NCBI RefSeq assembly: GCF_003514505.1
Contig: NZ_DOPX01000033.1
Coordinates: 1 to 64,000, forward strand
Direction: 5' to 3'
From: Proteiniclasticum sp.
GTDB lineage: Bacteria; Bacillota; Clostridia; Clostridiales; Clostridiaceae
Length of the DNA stretch: 64,000 bases
Part shown: in pieces, positions 15,640 through 25,872 of the stretch
Position numbering within the stretch: the first letter of the stretch is position 1
Layout of the letters: each line of letters opens with the position of its first letter
The notes under the pieces: generated by a model
Database searches by the model: none
What the model was told of the DNA's origin: nothing
The model's input: the letters and a program-made list of their open reading frames with translations, nothing else
Program-made: the position numbers and the translations under genes

Positions 15640-18276
15640 TTAGCGTAGGGCGCCAATTCTTTCAAGGACAGCATCCAGCATTAACTGATACTTCTCCCCT
15701 TTGGCTCTTTCTTCCTGAACCACATCTTCTTTTGCGTTGGCCAGGAATTTTTCATTGTTCAGTTTTTTGCTGACACGTTCGATTTCTGACTGCAGCTTCT
15801 GTTTTTCTTTTTCGAGACGTTCCAGCTCTTTTTCTCTGTCCACAAGATCTAGAAGCGGAATATAGATCTTTGCCGTGGATGTGACCAGAGTGACACTGCC
15901 CTCTTCTGCAGGTGCTGTCTCAAGCAGAGTGATGTCTTCTGCATAAGCAAGCTTTATAAGGTAGTCTCTGGAATTTTTGAATGCATCTTCCTTTCCGCTG
16001 TTTGGCAGAATGTTCAGCATGGTCTTTCTCTTGTTTGGCACATTCATTTCAGCACGGAGATTTCGGATGCTCTTGATGGCTTCAATGATGCCACCCATGG
16101 TGTCTTCAATGGCAGGATCCATGAAGGCTTTCTCTGCTTCTGGCCATGGTGCTTTCATGATGGTTTCTTCATCATTCAGGAAGGAATAAATCTCCTCAGT
16201 GATAAATGGCATGGTTGGGTGAAGAAGCTTCAGGGACTTGATGAGAACTTCCCGAATCACGCGGTAGCTGACGCCCTTCTCCTCGTCGGTTCCATTATAG
16301 AAAACAGGTTTCACCAGTTCTATATACCAATCACAGAGCTCATTCCAGATGAAGTCATAGACTTTTGCCAGAGCAATGCCTAGCTCAAATTTCTCGAAGT
16401 TCTCCGTGACTTCTTCGATCAGATGGTTCATCTTGGATAGGATCCAGCGGTCGGCTAAGCTGTAGTTCTCGCTGTCTTTGTAGGTTTCAAGCAAGGTATC
16501 ATCCAGATTCATAAGTACAAATCTGGAAGCATTCCAGAGCTTGTTGGCAAAGTTTCTTGCTGCTTCTACCCTTTCTGGATAGAATCGGATATCACTTCCT
16601 GGAGCATTTCCTGTAATCAGCATGAATCTCAAGGCATCTGCGCCATACTCATCGATGGTGAGAAGCGGATCCACACCGTTGCCTAAGGATTTACTCATCT
16701 TTCTGCCCTGGGAATCTCTCACGATACCATGAATAAACACCGTATCAAATGGGATTTCCTTCATGTTGTAAAGACCGGAAAACATCATTCTCATGACCCA
16801 GAATGGAATGATATCATAGCCGGTGACCAAAGTGGATGTTGGGTAGAAATATTTGAGATCTTCTGTCTCATTGGGCCATCCCAGAGTGGAAAAAGGCCAT
16901 AAAGCAGAACTGAACCAGGTATCTAGCACATCTTCCTCTTCTCTCAGATTTGTGCTTCCACACTTTTTGCAGGAGGAAGGAGCATCATTGGACACGTTGA
17001 TCTCATGACAGTCATCACAGTACCATACGGGTATTCTGTGGCCCCACCAGAGCTGTCTGGATATACACCAGTCTTGAATATTTTCCAGCCAGTGGAAATA
17101 TGTTTTTTCAAAACGCTCTGGGACAAAGTTTGTTTTCCTGGATTTTACCGCTTCAATGGCAGGTCCTGCCAGTGGCTTCATTTCAACATACCACTGTTTG
17201 GACATGATGGGTTCTATGACAGTGCCACATCTGTCATGGGTGTTGACGTTATGGACATGGGGCTGGATTTTATCCAATAGACCAAGCTCTTCCATATCCT
17301 TGACAATGGCTTTTCTTGCTTCATATCTGTCCATCCCATGGTACTTTCCACCCAGTTCGTTGACAACACCACGATCATCCAGAACTTTGATGGCTTCCAG
17401 ATGATGCCTTGCACCCACATGGAAGTCATTTGGATCATGGGCTGGGGTAATCTTTACACAGCCTGTACCAAACTCTTTGTCCACGTAATCATCAGCCACA
17501 ATGGGAATGATTCGGTTCATGAGGGGCAGTGTCAGCGTTTTTCCAACCAGGTGTTGGAACCTTTCATCTTCAGGGTGAACCGCAACAGCCGTATCACCAA
17601 GCATGGTTTCAGGTCTTGTGGTAGCGATGACCAGATATCCGGTTCCATCTGTCAGAGGATATCTGAAATGCCAGAAGTTGCCTTGTGTCTCCACATATTC
17701 AATCTCTGCGTCTGAGAGAGCTGTCTGGCACTTTGGACACCAGTTGGTGATTCTGTCACCACGGTAGATCAGTCCATCATTGTATAGTTTTACAAAAACC
17801 TCTCGGACAGCTCTGGAAAGATTATCGTCCATGGTGAAAGCCTCTCTTGTGAAATCACAGGAAGAGCCCAGTTTCTTGATCTGATCTCTGATTTTTCCGC
17901 GGTATTCTTCGGACCATTCATACACTTTCTCGAGAAAAGCTTCTCGGCCGATTTCTTTTTTTACGATACCTTCCTTCAGAAGCTCATTTTCCACTCGTAC
18001 CTCTGTGGCGATGGATGCATGATCTTCTCCGGGAAGCCATAATGTCTCAAAACCCTGCATTCTTTTGAATCTGATGAGCATATCCTGAAGTGTGAGATCC
18101 AGTGCATGACCCATGTGCAGTTTACCGGTGATATTTGGTGGTGGCATCACGATGGTGTATGGTTTTTTGTCCGGATCCACCTTGGCTGTGAAGTAGTCTT
18201 TCTCCAGCCAGTGTTCATAGAGTCTTTTCTCGAAATCCTTTGGGTTGTACGTTGTGTTGAGATTTTTCTTTTCCAT
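15640..18276 (-). CDS. valS: Valyl-tRNA synthetase
   Basis: Charges tRNA-Val and edits mischarged threonine. Class I signatures: HIGH-type PPPNITGKLHMGHALD (near residue 45) and KMSKSLGNG (near 525). The CP1 editing domain has TTRPETMLGD (near 220). Zinc-finger-like CPKC...CDDC and CKKC pairs are visible. The C-terminus ends in the coiled-coil arm typical of ValRS (DLVDREKELERLEKEKQKL, about 815-875). AGGAGG is 4-5 bp before the ATG. Length 878 is normal. Expression depends on the T-box leader. Confidence 0.97.
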   Translation of the reverse strand: MEKKNLNTTYNPKDFEKRLYEHWLEKDYFTAKVDPDKKPYTIVMPPPNITGKLHMGHALDLTLQDMLIRFKRMQGFETLWLPGEDHASIATEVRVENELLKEGIVKKEIGREAFLEKVYEWSEEYRGKIRDQIKKLGSSCDFTREAFTMDDNLSRAVREVFVKLYNDGLIYRGDRITNWCPKCQTALSDAEIEYVETQGNFWHFRYPLTDGTGYLVIATTRPETMLGDTAVAVHPEDERFQHLVGKTLTLPLMNRIIPIVADDYVDKEFGTGCVKITPAHDPNDFHVGARHHLEAIKVLDDRGVVNELGGKYHGMDRYEARKAIVKDMEELGLLDKIQPHVHNVNTHDRCGTVIEPIMSKQWYVEMKPLAGPAIEAVKSRKTNFVPERFEKTYFHWLENIQDWCISRQLWWGHRIPVWYCDDCHEINVSNDAPSSCKKCGSTNLREEEDVLDTWFSSALWPFSTLGWPNETEDLKYFYPTSTLVTGYDIIPFWVMRMMFSGLYNMKEIPFDTVFIHGIVRDSQGRKMSKSLGNGVDPLLTIDEYGADALRFMLITGNAPGSDIRFYPERVEAARNFANKLWNASRFVLMNLDDTLLETYKDSENYSLADRWILSKMNHLIEEVTENFEKFELGIALAKVYDFIWNELCDWYIELVKPVFYNGTDEEKGVSYRVIREVLIKSLKLLHPTMPFITEEIYSFLNDEETIMKAPWPEAEKAFMDPAIEDTMGGIIEAIKSIRNLRAEMNVPNKRKTMLNILPNSGKEDAFKNSRDYLIKLAYAEDITLLETAPAEEGSVTLVTSTAKIYIPLLDLVDREKELERLEKEKQKLQSEIERVSKKLNNEKFLANAKEDVVQEERAKGEKYQLMLDAVLERIGALR

Positions 18277-18600
18277 AAGTTCCTCCTAGTGAATTGCTCC
18301 GTCCCACATGGACAGAAAATGTACAGACATAGCTATATACATACTGAAAAATGTGTAAAAAAAAAGAGTCTTCATCCTGTAAAAGGACGAAGACTCGCGG
18401 TACCACCTTTATTCCCACTTCCATGGGCTCTCATAACATAACGGTTGGGAACAACCGTCTGGACTTACAGATAAAAGTTCAGTCCAGAAGCTCAAAAGCT
18501 ACCTTCTCCACGGTTCAAATGAGAAAACCTTTCAGCCTCGGGGTTTTCCTCTCTGGCACATCCTCATGGATACTCCTCTTTTTCAGCGCATTTCACATAT
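18277..18600 (-). promoter_or_regulatory. T-box leader of valS
   Basis: On the minus strand the T-box AAAGGTGGTACCGCG (18396-18410) is followed by a terminator hairpin (18366-18378 with 18384-18396) and a run of eight or more T. Upstream lies a Stem I region with a GAAAACC/GGTTTTC apical stem around 18520-18560. I could not place the valine specifier codon with confidence. Confidence 0.93.
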
Positions 18601-18606
18601 ATTCTC

Positions 18607-18634
18607 ATTATATCTGCCTCTTGAGGATTGTCAA
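18607..18634 (-). promoter_or_regulatory. valS promoter, overlapping the stop of the upstream gene
   Basis: On the minus strand a perfect TTGACA (18634-18629), a 16-bp spacer and a perfect TATAAT (18612-18607). It lies inside the last codons of the activase gene, whose TAA stop is part of the -10 box, and transcription would begin at the start of the T-box leader. Confidence 0.8.
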
Positions 18635-21600
18635 GCGGTTTTCCTTGGCATCGATGTCCTGATTCTTTTCCAGGTTCTTGAATGCGATGGAGAGCATAAG
18701 CTTGATTCGGTTCAGCTGATTGACCTCGCTGGCGCCTGGGTCATAATCGATGGCGGTGATATTCACGTTCTCATTTTCTTCACGGAGTTTTTTGATGACC
18801 CCTTTTCCGGTGATATGATTTGGAAGACACGCAAAGGGCTGCATGCAGATGATGTTCTCTACCCCTTCTTCAATAAGCTCCAGCATTTCACCCGTCAGAA
18901 ACCATCCTTCACCCGTCTGATTTCCAATCTGTACGATATCTTTTGTGATTGTAGCAAGATGTTCAATTCTGCTGGGTGCATGGAACCTCTTGGATGCCAT
19001 AAGTGCTTCTTTCATCGGTCTTCGGATACTCTCAATCAGTCCGATGACAGCTTTGCTTGCCATGGCCTTCCCAAGACTGAGATGAAGCTCCTCATGCTTT
19101 GCCACATTATTATAGGCACAGTAGAGAAGAAAATCTGTCAGGTCCGGCATTACCGCTTCACACCCATTCTCTTCAATGACCTGAACAACAGAATTATTGG
19201 CTGTAGGATGGAATTTCACTAGGATTTCTCCCACAAGACCCACTTTGGGCTTCACAGTCTCTTTCAGCTCTAAGGTATCAAAAAGATCTACGATTCTGCG
19301 GACTTGTTTTTTGAAGGACGAGACGGTTGGATTCTTGAGAGCTTCTTCCACTTCTTGGCTCATGGTCTCGTAGAGTGCATTGGCAGAACCTTTGATGACT
19401 TCATATGGGCGAACCCGATAAAGCACTCTCATGAGAAGATCGCCATATAGCAGCGCCTGAAGAGCGCCGCTCAGTGTTTTCAGATCCAGCTTCATTCCAG
19501 GATGCTTCTCAAACTGCTGGACGGACAGTGGAATCACTGGGATTTGTGAAAATCCGGCATCTTTCAGTGCTTTTCTGAGAAATGCCACATAATTTGTAGC
19601 CCGGCAGCCGCCTCCAGTCTGTGTAATAAGACAGGATGTGTTGTTTACATCATATTCCCCGCTTTTCAGTGCTTTGATCATCTGCCCCACCACTAGAATA
19701 GAGGGATAACAGGCATCGTTATTAACATATTTCAGTCCTTCATCTACTGCTGCAAAGTCCGTATCCGGAAGCACCACCACATGGAAGCCCTGATTCTTGA
19801 GAACAGCTTCCACGAAACGGAAATGTATGGGTGACATCTGTGGGCACAGGATGGTATGTTTTTCTTTCATTTCTTTAGTGAAGAGAGGCCGGTCATAGGT
19901 CAGAGGCGCATCAGTTGAATGGATTCCGTTGCGGATCCGTTCTTCCATGGTTGCCTTGAGCGACCTTATTCGGATCCTTGCAGCACCAAGATTGTTGCCC
20001 TCATCAATCTTCAGGAGAGTGAACAGTTTGTTTTTGCTTCTGAGTATTTCTTCCACCTGATCACTGGTTACTGCATCAAGACCACAGCCAAAGCTTGTGA
20101 GCTGAACGAGCTCCAGATTCTCTTTTTTGCTTACATAGGCAGCCGCACGGTAGAGCCTGTTATGGTAGGTCCACTGATCCACCACACGAAGGGGCCGTTC
20201 TACCTGAGACAGATGCGCTACAGAGTCTTCTGTCAGTACAGCCATCCCCTGCTCTATGATCAGATTCGGAATGCCATGATGCACTTCTGGATCCACGTGG
20301 TAAGGTCTTCCTGCAAGAACAATACCCTTATGACCAGTTTCATCCAGATAACGGACCACTTCTTCACCTTTCTGTCTCATATCCTTCTTATAGGATTCCA
20401 CCTCAATATACCCTTTTCGTACAGCTTCCTTTACTTCAGAAAAAGTGATGGAGTAGTGCTTTGAAAGGACATCGTGTAGTTTTTTCGTGAGGTGCTTCTG
20501 ATCCTGAAGGTTTAGGAATGGATGAAGAAATTTCACGTTGTTCAAGTGAAGAACATCCATATTATTTTTGATCACTTCTGGGTAAGAGGTGACCACAGGA
20601 CAGTTATAATGGTTGCTGGCACCTGTGTCTTCTTTCTCTTCGTAGGGGATACAGGGATAGAATATAAAATCCACATTCTTCTCCGCCAGTGAAGCGATAT
20701 GTCCATGGGTAAGCTTACCGGGATAGCACACAGATTCTGATGGTATGCTGCTCATCCCTTTTTCATATAGAGTCTTGGAGGAAGCGGGTGAAAGCACCAC
20801 CCGGAACTTCAGACTGTCAAAAAAAGCAGCCCAGAACGGATAGTTCTCAAAAAGATTCAGCACCCTTGGGATTCCAACAGTACCTCTGCTCTCCTCCACT
20901 TTTGTGGAAGGTTTATAGCGGAAGGTTCTCTGGTATTTGTAGTCATAAAGATTTGGGAGTTTTTCACGTGTGTTTTTGGATGCCAGTGGTCGTTCACAAC
21001 GGTTTCCAGTAATATACTCCTCTTGTCCTTCTTTAAAGAAGGTGATGGTCAGAGGACAGTGGTTATTGCAAAGTTTACACCTTCTCATTTCAGTTTTGGG
21101 ATGAAGGGAGTCGAGTTCTTTTAGAGAAAGCAGTGTGGTCTCTTTCCCGGTATAACGATCCCTTGATATTTTTGCTGCGCCAAAGGCACCCATGAGTCCT
21201 GCAATATCCGGACGTATGGCTTCCCTTTCAGAAATAAGCTCAAAAGCACGAAGAACGCTGTCATTATAGAAGGTACCACCTTGGACAATGATTTTCTCTC
21301 CCATGGATTTGGGGTCTCTGGCTTTAATGACTTTAAAGAGCGCATTTTTGATGACAGAATAAGAAAGTCCAGCACTGATATCAGAAAGACTTGCACCTTC
21401 TTTTTGGGCTTGTTTTACTCTGGAGTTCATAAAAACAGTACATCTGGAACCAAGATCCACGGGTTCACTGGAAGATACTGCAGCTTTCGCGAAATTCTTC
21501 ACAGTGCTTCCCAGGGATTCTGCAAAACTTTCAATAAAGGATCCGCATCCTGAAGAACAAGCTTCGTTCAATAGAATCGAATCGATGGCACCATCTTTGA

Positions 21601-22891
21601 TCCGGAGGCACTTCATATCCTGTCCACCAATGTCCAAGATGAAATCCACTCCCGGAAGAAAGTGGTTTGCTGCCTCGTAGTGGGCTATGGTCTCAATCTC
21701 GCCAGTGTCAATCCCCAGTCCAGCCTTCAGGAGTCCTTCGCCGTAACCAGTTACTGTTGAATGGGCGATATAAACATCGTCAGGAAGAAGATGATAAAGC
21801 TCCCTCAGAACTTTCAGAATCTCTTGCAGAGGGTCACCCTGATTGCTTCCATAATAGGAGTACAGGATATTGAGGTCCTCATCTGTGAGCACCACCTTGC
21901 TTGTGGTGGAGCCGGAATCGATGCCTAGAAAAGCAGCTCCTTTATGAGAGGCAAGGGGCTTTCTGACGGCCTGTGCGCTGTGATGCCTTTCCTGGAATGC
22001 TTGGTAGTCCTCCTCGTTCTGAAACAGGGCGGGAAGTCTGTGGACTTCTTTCTGGAACACATCTTTCAGTTTCCCTGCTCTTTCCATCAGGAGATTCAGC
22101 TCATGAGGATAGTTTCCTTCTGAGCTTAAAGCAGCCCCTAATGCAACATAGAGCTCTGCATTTTCAGGCTCCAGGATATCCTCCGCCTTCAACTGAAGAG
22201 TCTCTATGAAGCGTTTTCGCAGCTCTGGAAGAAAATGCAGTGGCCCTCCAAGAAAAGCAATCTTTCCTTCGATTTTTCTTCCGCAGGCAAGACCAGAGAT
22301 GGTCTGATTCACCACTGCCTGGAAGATGGAAGCGGCTAGGTCTTCCTTTCTTGCTCCTTCATTGAGCAGCGGCTGAAGATCTGTTTTTGCGAATACACCG
22401 CATCGTGCGGCGATGGGATAAATATAGGTGGCATTTTCTGCCAGTTTGTTCAGTCCTTGGGCATTTGTTTTGAGAAGAGAGGACATCTGATCGATGAAAG
22501 CACCGGTACCACCTGCACAGGTACCGTTCATTCTCTGTTCTACAGCGCCTTTGAAATAGGTGATTTTCGCATCCTCTCCCCCCAGTTCGATGGCAACATC
22601 TGTATCGGGAATCATGGCTTCTACAGCCTTTGTTGATGCAATCACTTCTTGGATGAAGTCAATTTTCAGCCAGGATGAAACAGACAGACCGCCGGAGCCT
22701 GTCACAGCCACATGGACTTCTCTGTCTCCAAAGGCACCGTGGATTTTTTGCATAACATTCACCACGGTACTTCTGATATCTGAAAAATGACGTTCATACG
22801 AATGATAGATCATCCGATGATTCTTATCTGTAACAACAGCTTTTACTGTTGTGGATCCAACATCCAGCCCTAAATATAATTTATCCAGCAT
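18608..22891 (-). CDS. 2-hydroxyacyl-CoA dehydratase activase-like fusion protein
   Basis: A 1427-residue protein. Two ASKHA-fold activase domains of the BcrA/BadF/HgdC type stand at the N-terminus: [15 protein letters not shown] (residue 5 on) with [15 protein letters not shown], and [17 protein letters not shown] (near 320) with [14 protein letters not shown]. Each has a conserved Cys pair for a shared [4Fe-4S] cluster. A middle region begins with [11 protein letters not shown] (near 605; DUF2229-like) and the last third resembles the dehydratase subunit (HgdB) domain. Known HgdC-type activases use ATP to inject an electron into the dehydratase; the role of these large fusions is uncharacterised. 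No dehydratase or CoA-transferase gene is nearby. AGGTGAG is 5 bp before the ATG. Confidence 0.88.
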   Translation of the reverse strand: MLDKLYLGLDVGSTTVKAVVTDKNHRMIYHSYERHFSDIRSTVVNVMQKIHGAFGDREVHVAVTGSGGLSVSSWLKIDFIQEVIASTKAVEAMIPDTDVAIELGGEDAKITYFKGAVEQRMNGTCAGGTGAFIDQMSSLLKTNAQGLNKLAENATYIYPIAARCGVFAKTDLQPLLNEGARKEDLAASIFQAVVNQTISGLACGRKIEGKIAFLGGPLHFLPELRKRFIETLQLKAEDILEPENAELYVALGAALSSEGNYPHELNLLMERAGKLKDVFQKEVHRLPALFQNEEDYQAFQERHHSAQAVRKPLASHKGAAFLGIDSGSTTSKVVLTDEDLNILYSYYGSNQGDPLQEILKVLRELYHLLPDDVYIAHSTVTGYGEGLLKAGLGIDTGEIETIAHYEAANHFLPGVDFILDIGGQDMKCLRIKDGAIDSILLNEACSSGCGSFIESFAESLGSTVKNFAKAAVSSSEPVDLGSRCTVFMNSRVKQAQKEGASLSDISAGLSYSVIKNALFKVIKARDPKSMGEKIIVQGGTFYNDSVLRAFELISEREAIRPDIAGLMGAFGAAKISRDRYTGKETTLLSLKELDSLHPKTEMRRCKLCNNHCPLTITFFKEGQEEYITGNRCERPLASKNTREKLPNLYDYKYQRTFRYKPSTKVEESRGTVGIPRVLNLFENYPFWAAFFDSLKFRVVLSPASSKTLYEKGMSSIPSESVCYPGKLTHGHIASLAEKNVDFIFYPCIPYEEKEDTGASNHYNCPVVTSYPEVIKNNMDVLHLNNVKFLHPFLNLQDQKHLTKKLHDVLSKHYSITFSEVKEAVRKGYIEVESYKKDMRQKGEEVVRYLDETGHKGIVLAGRPYHVDPEVHHGIPNLIIEQGMAVLTEDSVAHLSQVERPLRVVDQWTYHNRLYRAAAYVSKKENLELVQLTSFGCGLDAVTSDQVEEILRSKNKLFTLLKIDEGNNLGAARIRIRSLKATMEERIRNGIHSTDAPLTYDRPLFTKEMKEKHTILCPQMSPIHFRFVEAVLKNQGFHVVVLPDTDFAAVDEGLKYVNNDACYPSILVVGQMIKALKSGEYDVNNTSCLITQTGGGCRATNYVAFLRKALKDAGFSQIPVIPLSVQQFEKHPGMKLDLKTLSGALQALLYGDLLMRVLYRVRPYEVIKGSANALYETMSQEVEEALKNPTVSSFKKQVRRIVDLFDTLELKETVKPKVGLVGEILVKFHPTANNSVVQVIEENGCEAVMPDLTDFLLYCAYNNVAKHEELHLSLGKAMASKAVIGLIESIRRPMKEALMASKRFHAPSRIEHLATITKDIVQIGNQTGEGWFLTGEMLELIEEGVENIICMQPFACLPNHITGKGVIKKLREENENVNITAIDYDPGASEVNQLNRIKLMLSIAFKNLEKNQDIDAKENRLTILKRQI

Positions 22892-23035
22892 GAAGACTCA
22901 CCTGCTCCGTCTTTGTTGTAGTTTGAATATAGAAATAATTATAGCACTGACAAAAAATAAAGAAAGAGTGGAAAAGTTAATATTTATTTCTCAATCCTGA
23001 TTGACTCTAAAAAGAGATTTCAGGTAAAAAAAAGT

Positions 23036-23069
23036 GGAGCAAACCACCTCTTGCAAGATGCTTTGCTCC
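23036..23069 (-). terminator. Terminator of the recX operon
   Basis: GGAGCAAA (23036-23043) pairs with TTTGCTCC (23062-23069); on the minus strand it is followed by a run of seven T. The remaining bases to 22892 contain no other feature I recognise. Confidence 0.8.
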
Positions 23070-23071
23070 CA

Positions 23072-23716
23072 TTAGTATTCCTCATCAGAATCAGCAAGAA
23101 TTTTTCTCAAGGTGCTGCTGATGAGCTCGTATTCATACCCTTTTCCCGCGAGGAAAGTATAGAGTTTTGATTTCAGTTTAAAAGGGTCCTGTTCTCTTTT
23201 GCACAGCTGATCATATTTCTTTTTTGCCAGTTTGAAACAGGTCTCTTCTTCAAGACTGCTGTCTTTCAGAGATTCTAGAGCCTCATTGAGCACTTCTTTG
23301 TCCACGCCTTTATGAAGCAGTTCAAACTTTGCTTTTTTCTGGCCTCTGGACCGAAGCTTTTCTTTCAGATAAAGCTCTGCATAACGTGCATCATTTAGAA
23401 GATTGTATTCTTTCAAAAGAGAAATCACACGTGCGATGGTGTCATCATCAAACTCTTTCTCCAGGAGTTTCTTCTGAATCTCTTCTTCCGTTTTCATGGT
23501 CCGTTCCAAGCTTCTAAGGGCTGTTTCTCTTGCGCGGATAAAGGTATCTTCTTTGGCAATCTCTAAAAGAAGATCCGTGTCAATCTTCATGCCCTTCACT
23601 AGACCTCTTTTGAAAATCAGTTCTTTATCACAAGAGAGCAGAAACTCCTCATCCGCATAGATGCTGACCCGGCTGCTGTTTTTCTTGTTTTCAGAAATCT
23701 TCGTTATTGTCTTCAT
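23072..23716 (-). CDS. recX: Recombination regulator RecX
   Basis: Modulates RecA filaments. The 214-residue helical protein carries three-helix repeats: RARETALRSLERTMKTEEEI, then LLKEYNLLNDARYAELYLKE and RSRGQKKAKFELLHKGV, all typical of RecX. The ATG at 23716 has GAGGGGAGG upstream. The first 26 bp overlap the end of the M16 peptidase gene, so the two are translationally coupled. recA is not in the window. Confidence 0.92.
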   Translation of the reverse strand: MKTITKISENKKNSSRVSIYADEEFLLSCDKELIFKRGLVKGMKIDTDLLLEIAKEDTFIRARETALRSLERTMKTEEEIQKKLLEKEFDDDTIARVISLLKEYNLLNDARYAELYLKEKLRSRGQKKAKFELLHKGVDKEVLNEALESLKDSSLEEETCFKLAKKKYDQLCKREQDPFKLKSKLYTFLAGKGYEYELISSTLRKILADSDEEY

Positions 23717-24938
23717 GCTCCTCCCCTCTTAACCTGTAAATGGTTGGTGATGTAAAAATTTTCTTTGCAATGGTCATGATGTCCTTCAGTGTCACATCTT
23801 TCAGCTTTTCCAGATCCTTCTGGAAGGAAAGCGGATCTTCTTTGCTAAGCACAGCATCCAGCATAAAGGAGGACAGGTCACTGTGATGGTGAAGTGTGCT
23901 GAAGATGCTGGTGGTGAGTACCTTCTTCATCAGCAGAAGATCCTCTTCTTTAAAGTACGCGCCCCGTTTGATCTCCTCGAGAATGTGAAGAATCAGTTCC
24001 TCAGCTTCTTCGATACGCTCGTCAGGAACCTGAGTGTAAATCATGAGATTCTGCAAAGGTTCTGTCAGCTCCAGGTCCGAATAGACATCATAGGCAAGTC
24101 CACGATTCTCTCTAAGCTCTCTAAAAAGAATGGAGTTCCCACTGACGCCAAGCTTATAATTCAGCACCCTAAGGGGAAGTTTCTCTTCTTCTTTGATTTC
24201 AAAGGTATAGAGAAAGCCCAGGGCGGACTGTTCCATATCTTTAAAGGAAGTATGAATACCCGGTGTGTTCTTTTCAAAGGCCACGTTTTTCTTTGGCAGC
24301 GGACCTCTTTTCCATCTGCCGAAGTGATCTTCTATCATAGAAACAGCCTCAGTATGAGGCAGATCTGATACAAGGACTACGATGGAGTCATTGGGAATAT
24401 AGTGCTTCTGATGAAAAGAGGAAAGGTCTTCCGCTCTTAAAGAGGAAATGCTCTCTTTGGTTCCAATGACATCATATTTCAGCGGGCTTTTATTGTAGGC
24501 TTTCTCATACAGAAGTTTATGTGTGCTGTCTTCCGCATCATCCAGGGAGGCTTTCAGCTCCGAGATGATTACGGTTCTTTCTTTTTCCATTTCGCTTTTA
24601 TGGAAGGCAGGATGCTGGACCATATCTGAGAGCAGCATCAAGGCATCCTTCAGCTCGCTGGTCATGGCTGAGACTGTAAAAACAGTGGAAATATAATCTG
24701 TATAGGCATTGAAGTCGCCGCCCAAATGCTCAATCCTATGATTGAGAGTTTGGTTGTCCAGAGTGTCCGTTCCTTTAAAAAGCATATGCTCGATGAAATG
24801 GCAGATTCCTTTCTGAGGGAGGGGTTCGTGGAGTGCACCGATACGGATGCCTAAGTTGAGTGAAAAAAGACTCCCTGGTTTCACCACTGTCAGTACAGTA
24901 AGTCCATTTTCAAGTGTACATTGTCTGTAATCGATCAT
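23691..24938 (-). CDS. M16-family zinc peptidase
   Basis: Cytoplasmic pitrilysin-family protease of 415 residues. The inverted zinc motif HFIEHMLFKG is present (HxxEH, near residue 47), with the downstream ligand Glu in the ELKASLDDAEDSTH region. The middle domain has NRGLAYDVYSDLEL, typical of the R-Y pair region. Single-length M16 proteins of this type correspond to YmxG/MlpA of Bacillus, often near polynucleotide phosphorylase genes, which is not the case here. It stands between a methyltransferase gene and recX in one operon. The substrate is unknown. Confidence 0.92.
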   Translation of the reverse strand: MIDYRQCTLENGLTVLTVVKPGSLFSLNLGIRIGALHEPLPQKGICHFIEHMLFKGTDTLDNQTLNHRIEHLGGDFNAYTDYISTVFTVSAMTSELKDALMLLSDMVQHPAFHKSEMEKERTVIISELKASLDDAEDSTHKLLYEKAYNKSPLKYDVIGTKESISSLRAEDLSSFHQKHYIPNDSIVVLVSDLPHTEAVSMIEDHFGRWKRGPLPKKNVAFEKNTPGIHTSFKDMEQSALGFLYTFEIKEEEKLPLRVLNYKLGVSGNSILFRELRENRGLAYDVYSDLELTEPLQNLMIYTQVPDERIEEAEELILHILEEIKRGAYFKEEDLLLMKKVLTTSIFSTLHHHSDLSSFMLDAVLSKEDPLSFQKDLEKLKDVTLKDIMTIAKKIFTSPTIYRLRGEEHEDNNEDF

Positions 24939-24955
24939 ATCTCTTTAATCTCCAA

Positions 24956-25687
24956 TTATGATAGTTTTTTCTTTGCGACAACAATAAGAGGTGTGGAGGA
25001 TTCTGTATAGGGCTCTTTCTTGAAACTGCCATAAAGATGAATTTCCTCAAAGCCCACTTCCATCAGTAAATGGACGAGCTCCTCTTTTTTCAGGGGAAAC
25101 AATTGAACTGAAGCTTCTTCCGTTTCACCATGAACACTCAGTTGTGATGAAAAATCAATAAGATGTGCCTCAGCATCATACTTGTAGTTCCGTTTAAAAG
25201 TCAGGCCGATATCGGGCACATGGATGGTGGGAAGATGGTCAATATTCTCTTTCAGAATCCGGTCATAATTGATGATCTGGATCATCAGATCTCCTTCATC
25301 ATGGAGAAGGCTGTACGCAGTAGTGATAAAATTTTTTATCTGGTCCATGGAGTTCAAGTGCACCAGTGAATTTCCGATGATGAATATCCGTCTTAAACCG
25401 CCTTCATGCACAAGGTCCATATCCAGCATGTTTGAAACGATGAAATCTCCTTGAATTCCCTGTTCTTCTGCCTTCTTTTCTGCGATCCGAATCATGGACT
25501 CCTCCAGATCAAGACCACAGGACAGGATGCCTTCTTTTCGGAGAGCAATGGTATAAGTGCCTGTACCGCAGGCGACATCCAGTACTTTATCCTGGGGATT
25601 GAGCCCATCACGGATGAAGTCATAGGTGGATTTCTGAAACGGGAATATAAAGTCATAGTGTTTTTCAAGAATCTCATAAAATTTCAT
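24956..25687 (-). CDS. Class I SAM-dependent methyltransferase
   Basis: A 243-residue methyltransferase. SAM motif I is VLDVACGTGTYTIALR (near residue 36), followed by GLDLEESMIRIAEKK (motif II) and RRIFIIGNSLVHL (motif IV region). GAAGGAG lies upstream of the ATG. It is the first gene of the methyltransferase / M16 peptidase / recX operon. The build is that of small-molecule methyltransferases; no substrate can be assigned. Confidence 0.85.
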   Translation of the reverse strand: MKFYEILEKHYDFIFPFQKSTYDFIRDGLNPQDKVLDVACGTGTYTIALRKEGILSCGLDLEESMIRIAEKKAEEQGIQGDFIVSNMLDMDLVHEGGLRRIFIIGNSLVHLNSMDQIKNFITTAYSLLHDEGDLMIQIINYDRILKENIDHLPTIHVPDIGLTFKRNYKYDAEAHLIDFSSQLSVHGETEEASVQLFPLKKEELVHLLMEVGFEEIHLYGSFKKEPYTESSTPLIVVAKKKLS

Positions 25688-25780
25688 CGGTATCGCTCCT
25701 TCAACTACGCATCTCTGTCACCTGTATGACACAATACAATACTATAATACAGTATACAACAAGAGTTCTTAAAATTACAG

Positions 25781-25810
25781 CTAGAGTGTTCAGATACCTG
25801 AACACTCTAG
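25781..25810. repeat. 13-bp perfect inverted repeat upstream of the MocR gene
   Basis: CTAGAGTGTTCAG (25781-25793) and its exact reverse complement (25798-25810) are separated by ATAC. No T-run follows on either strand, so it does not look like a terminator. It lies 14 bp before a TATAAT (25824-25829), in the -35 region of the MocR gene, where an operator would be expected. Confidence 0.7.
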
Positions 25811-25872
25811 AATTCCCCCAGGGTATAATGATATAATGGGTAAAACTGAACTGGTACACTAAGGGGGATATG

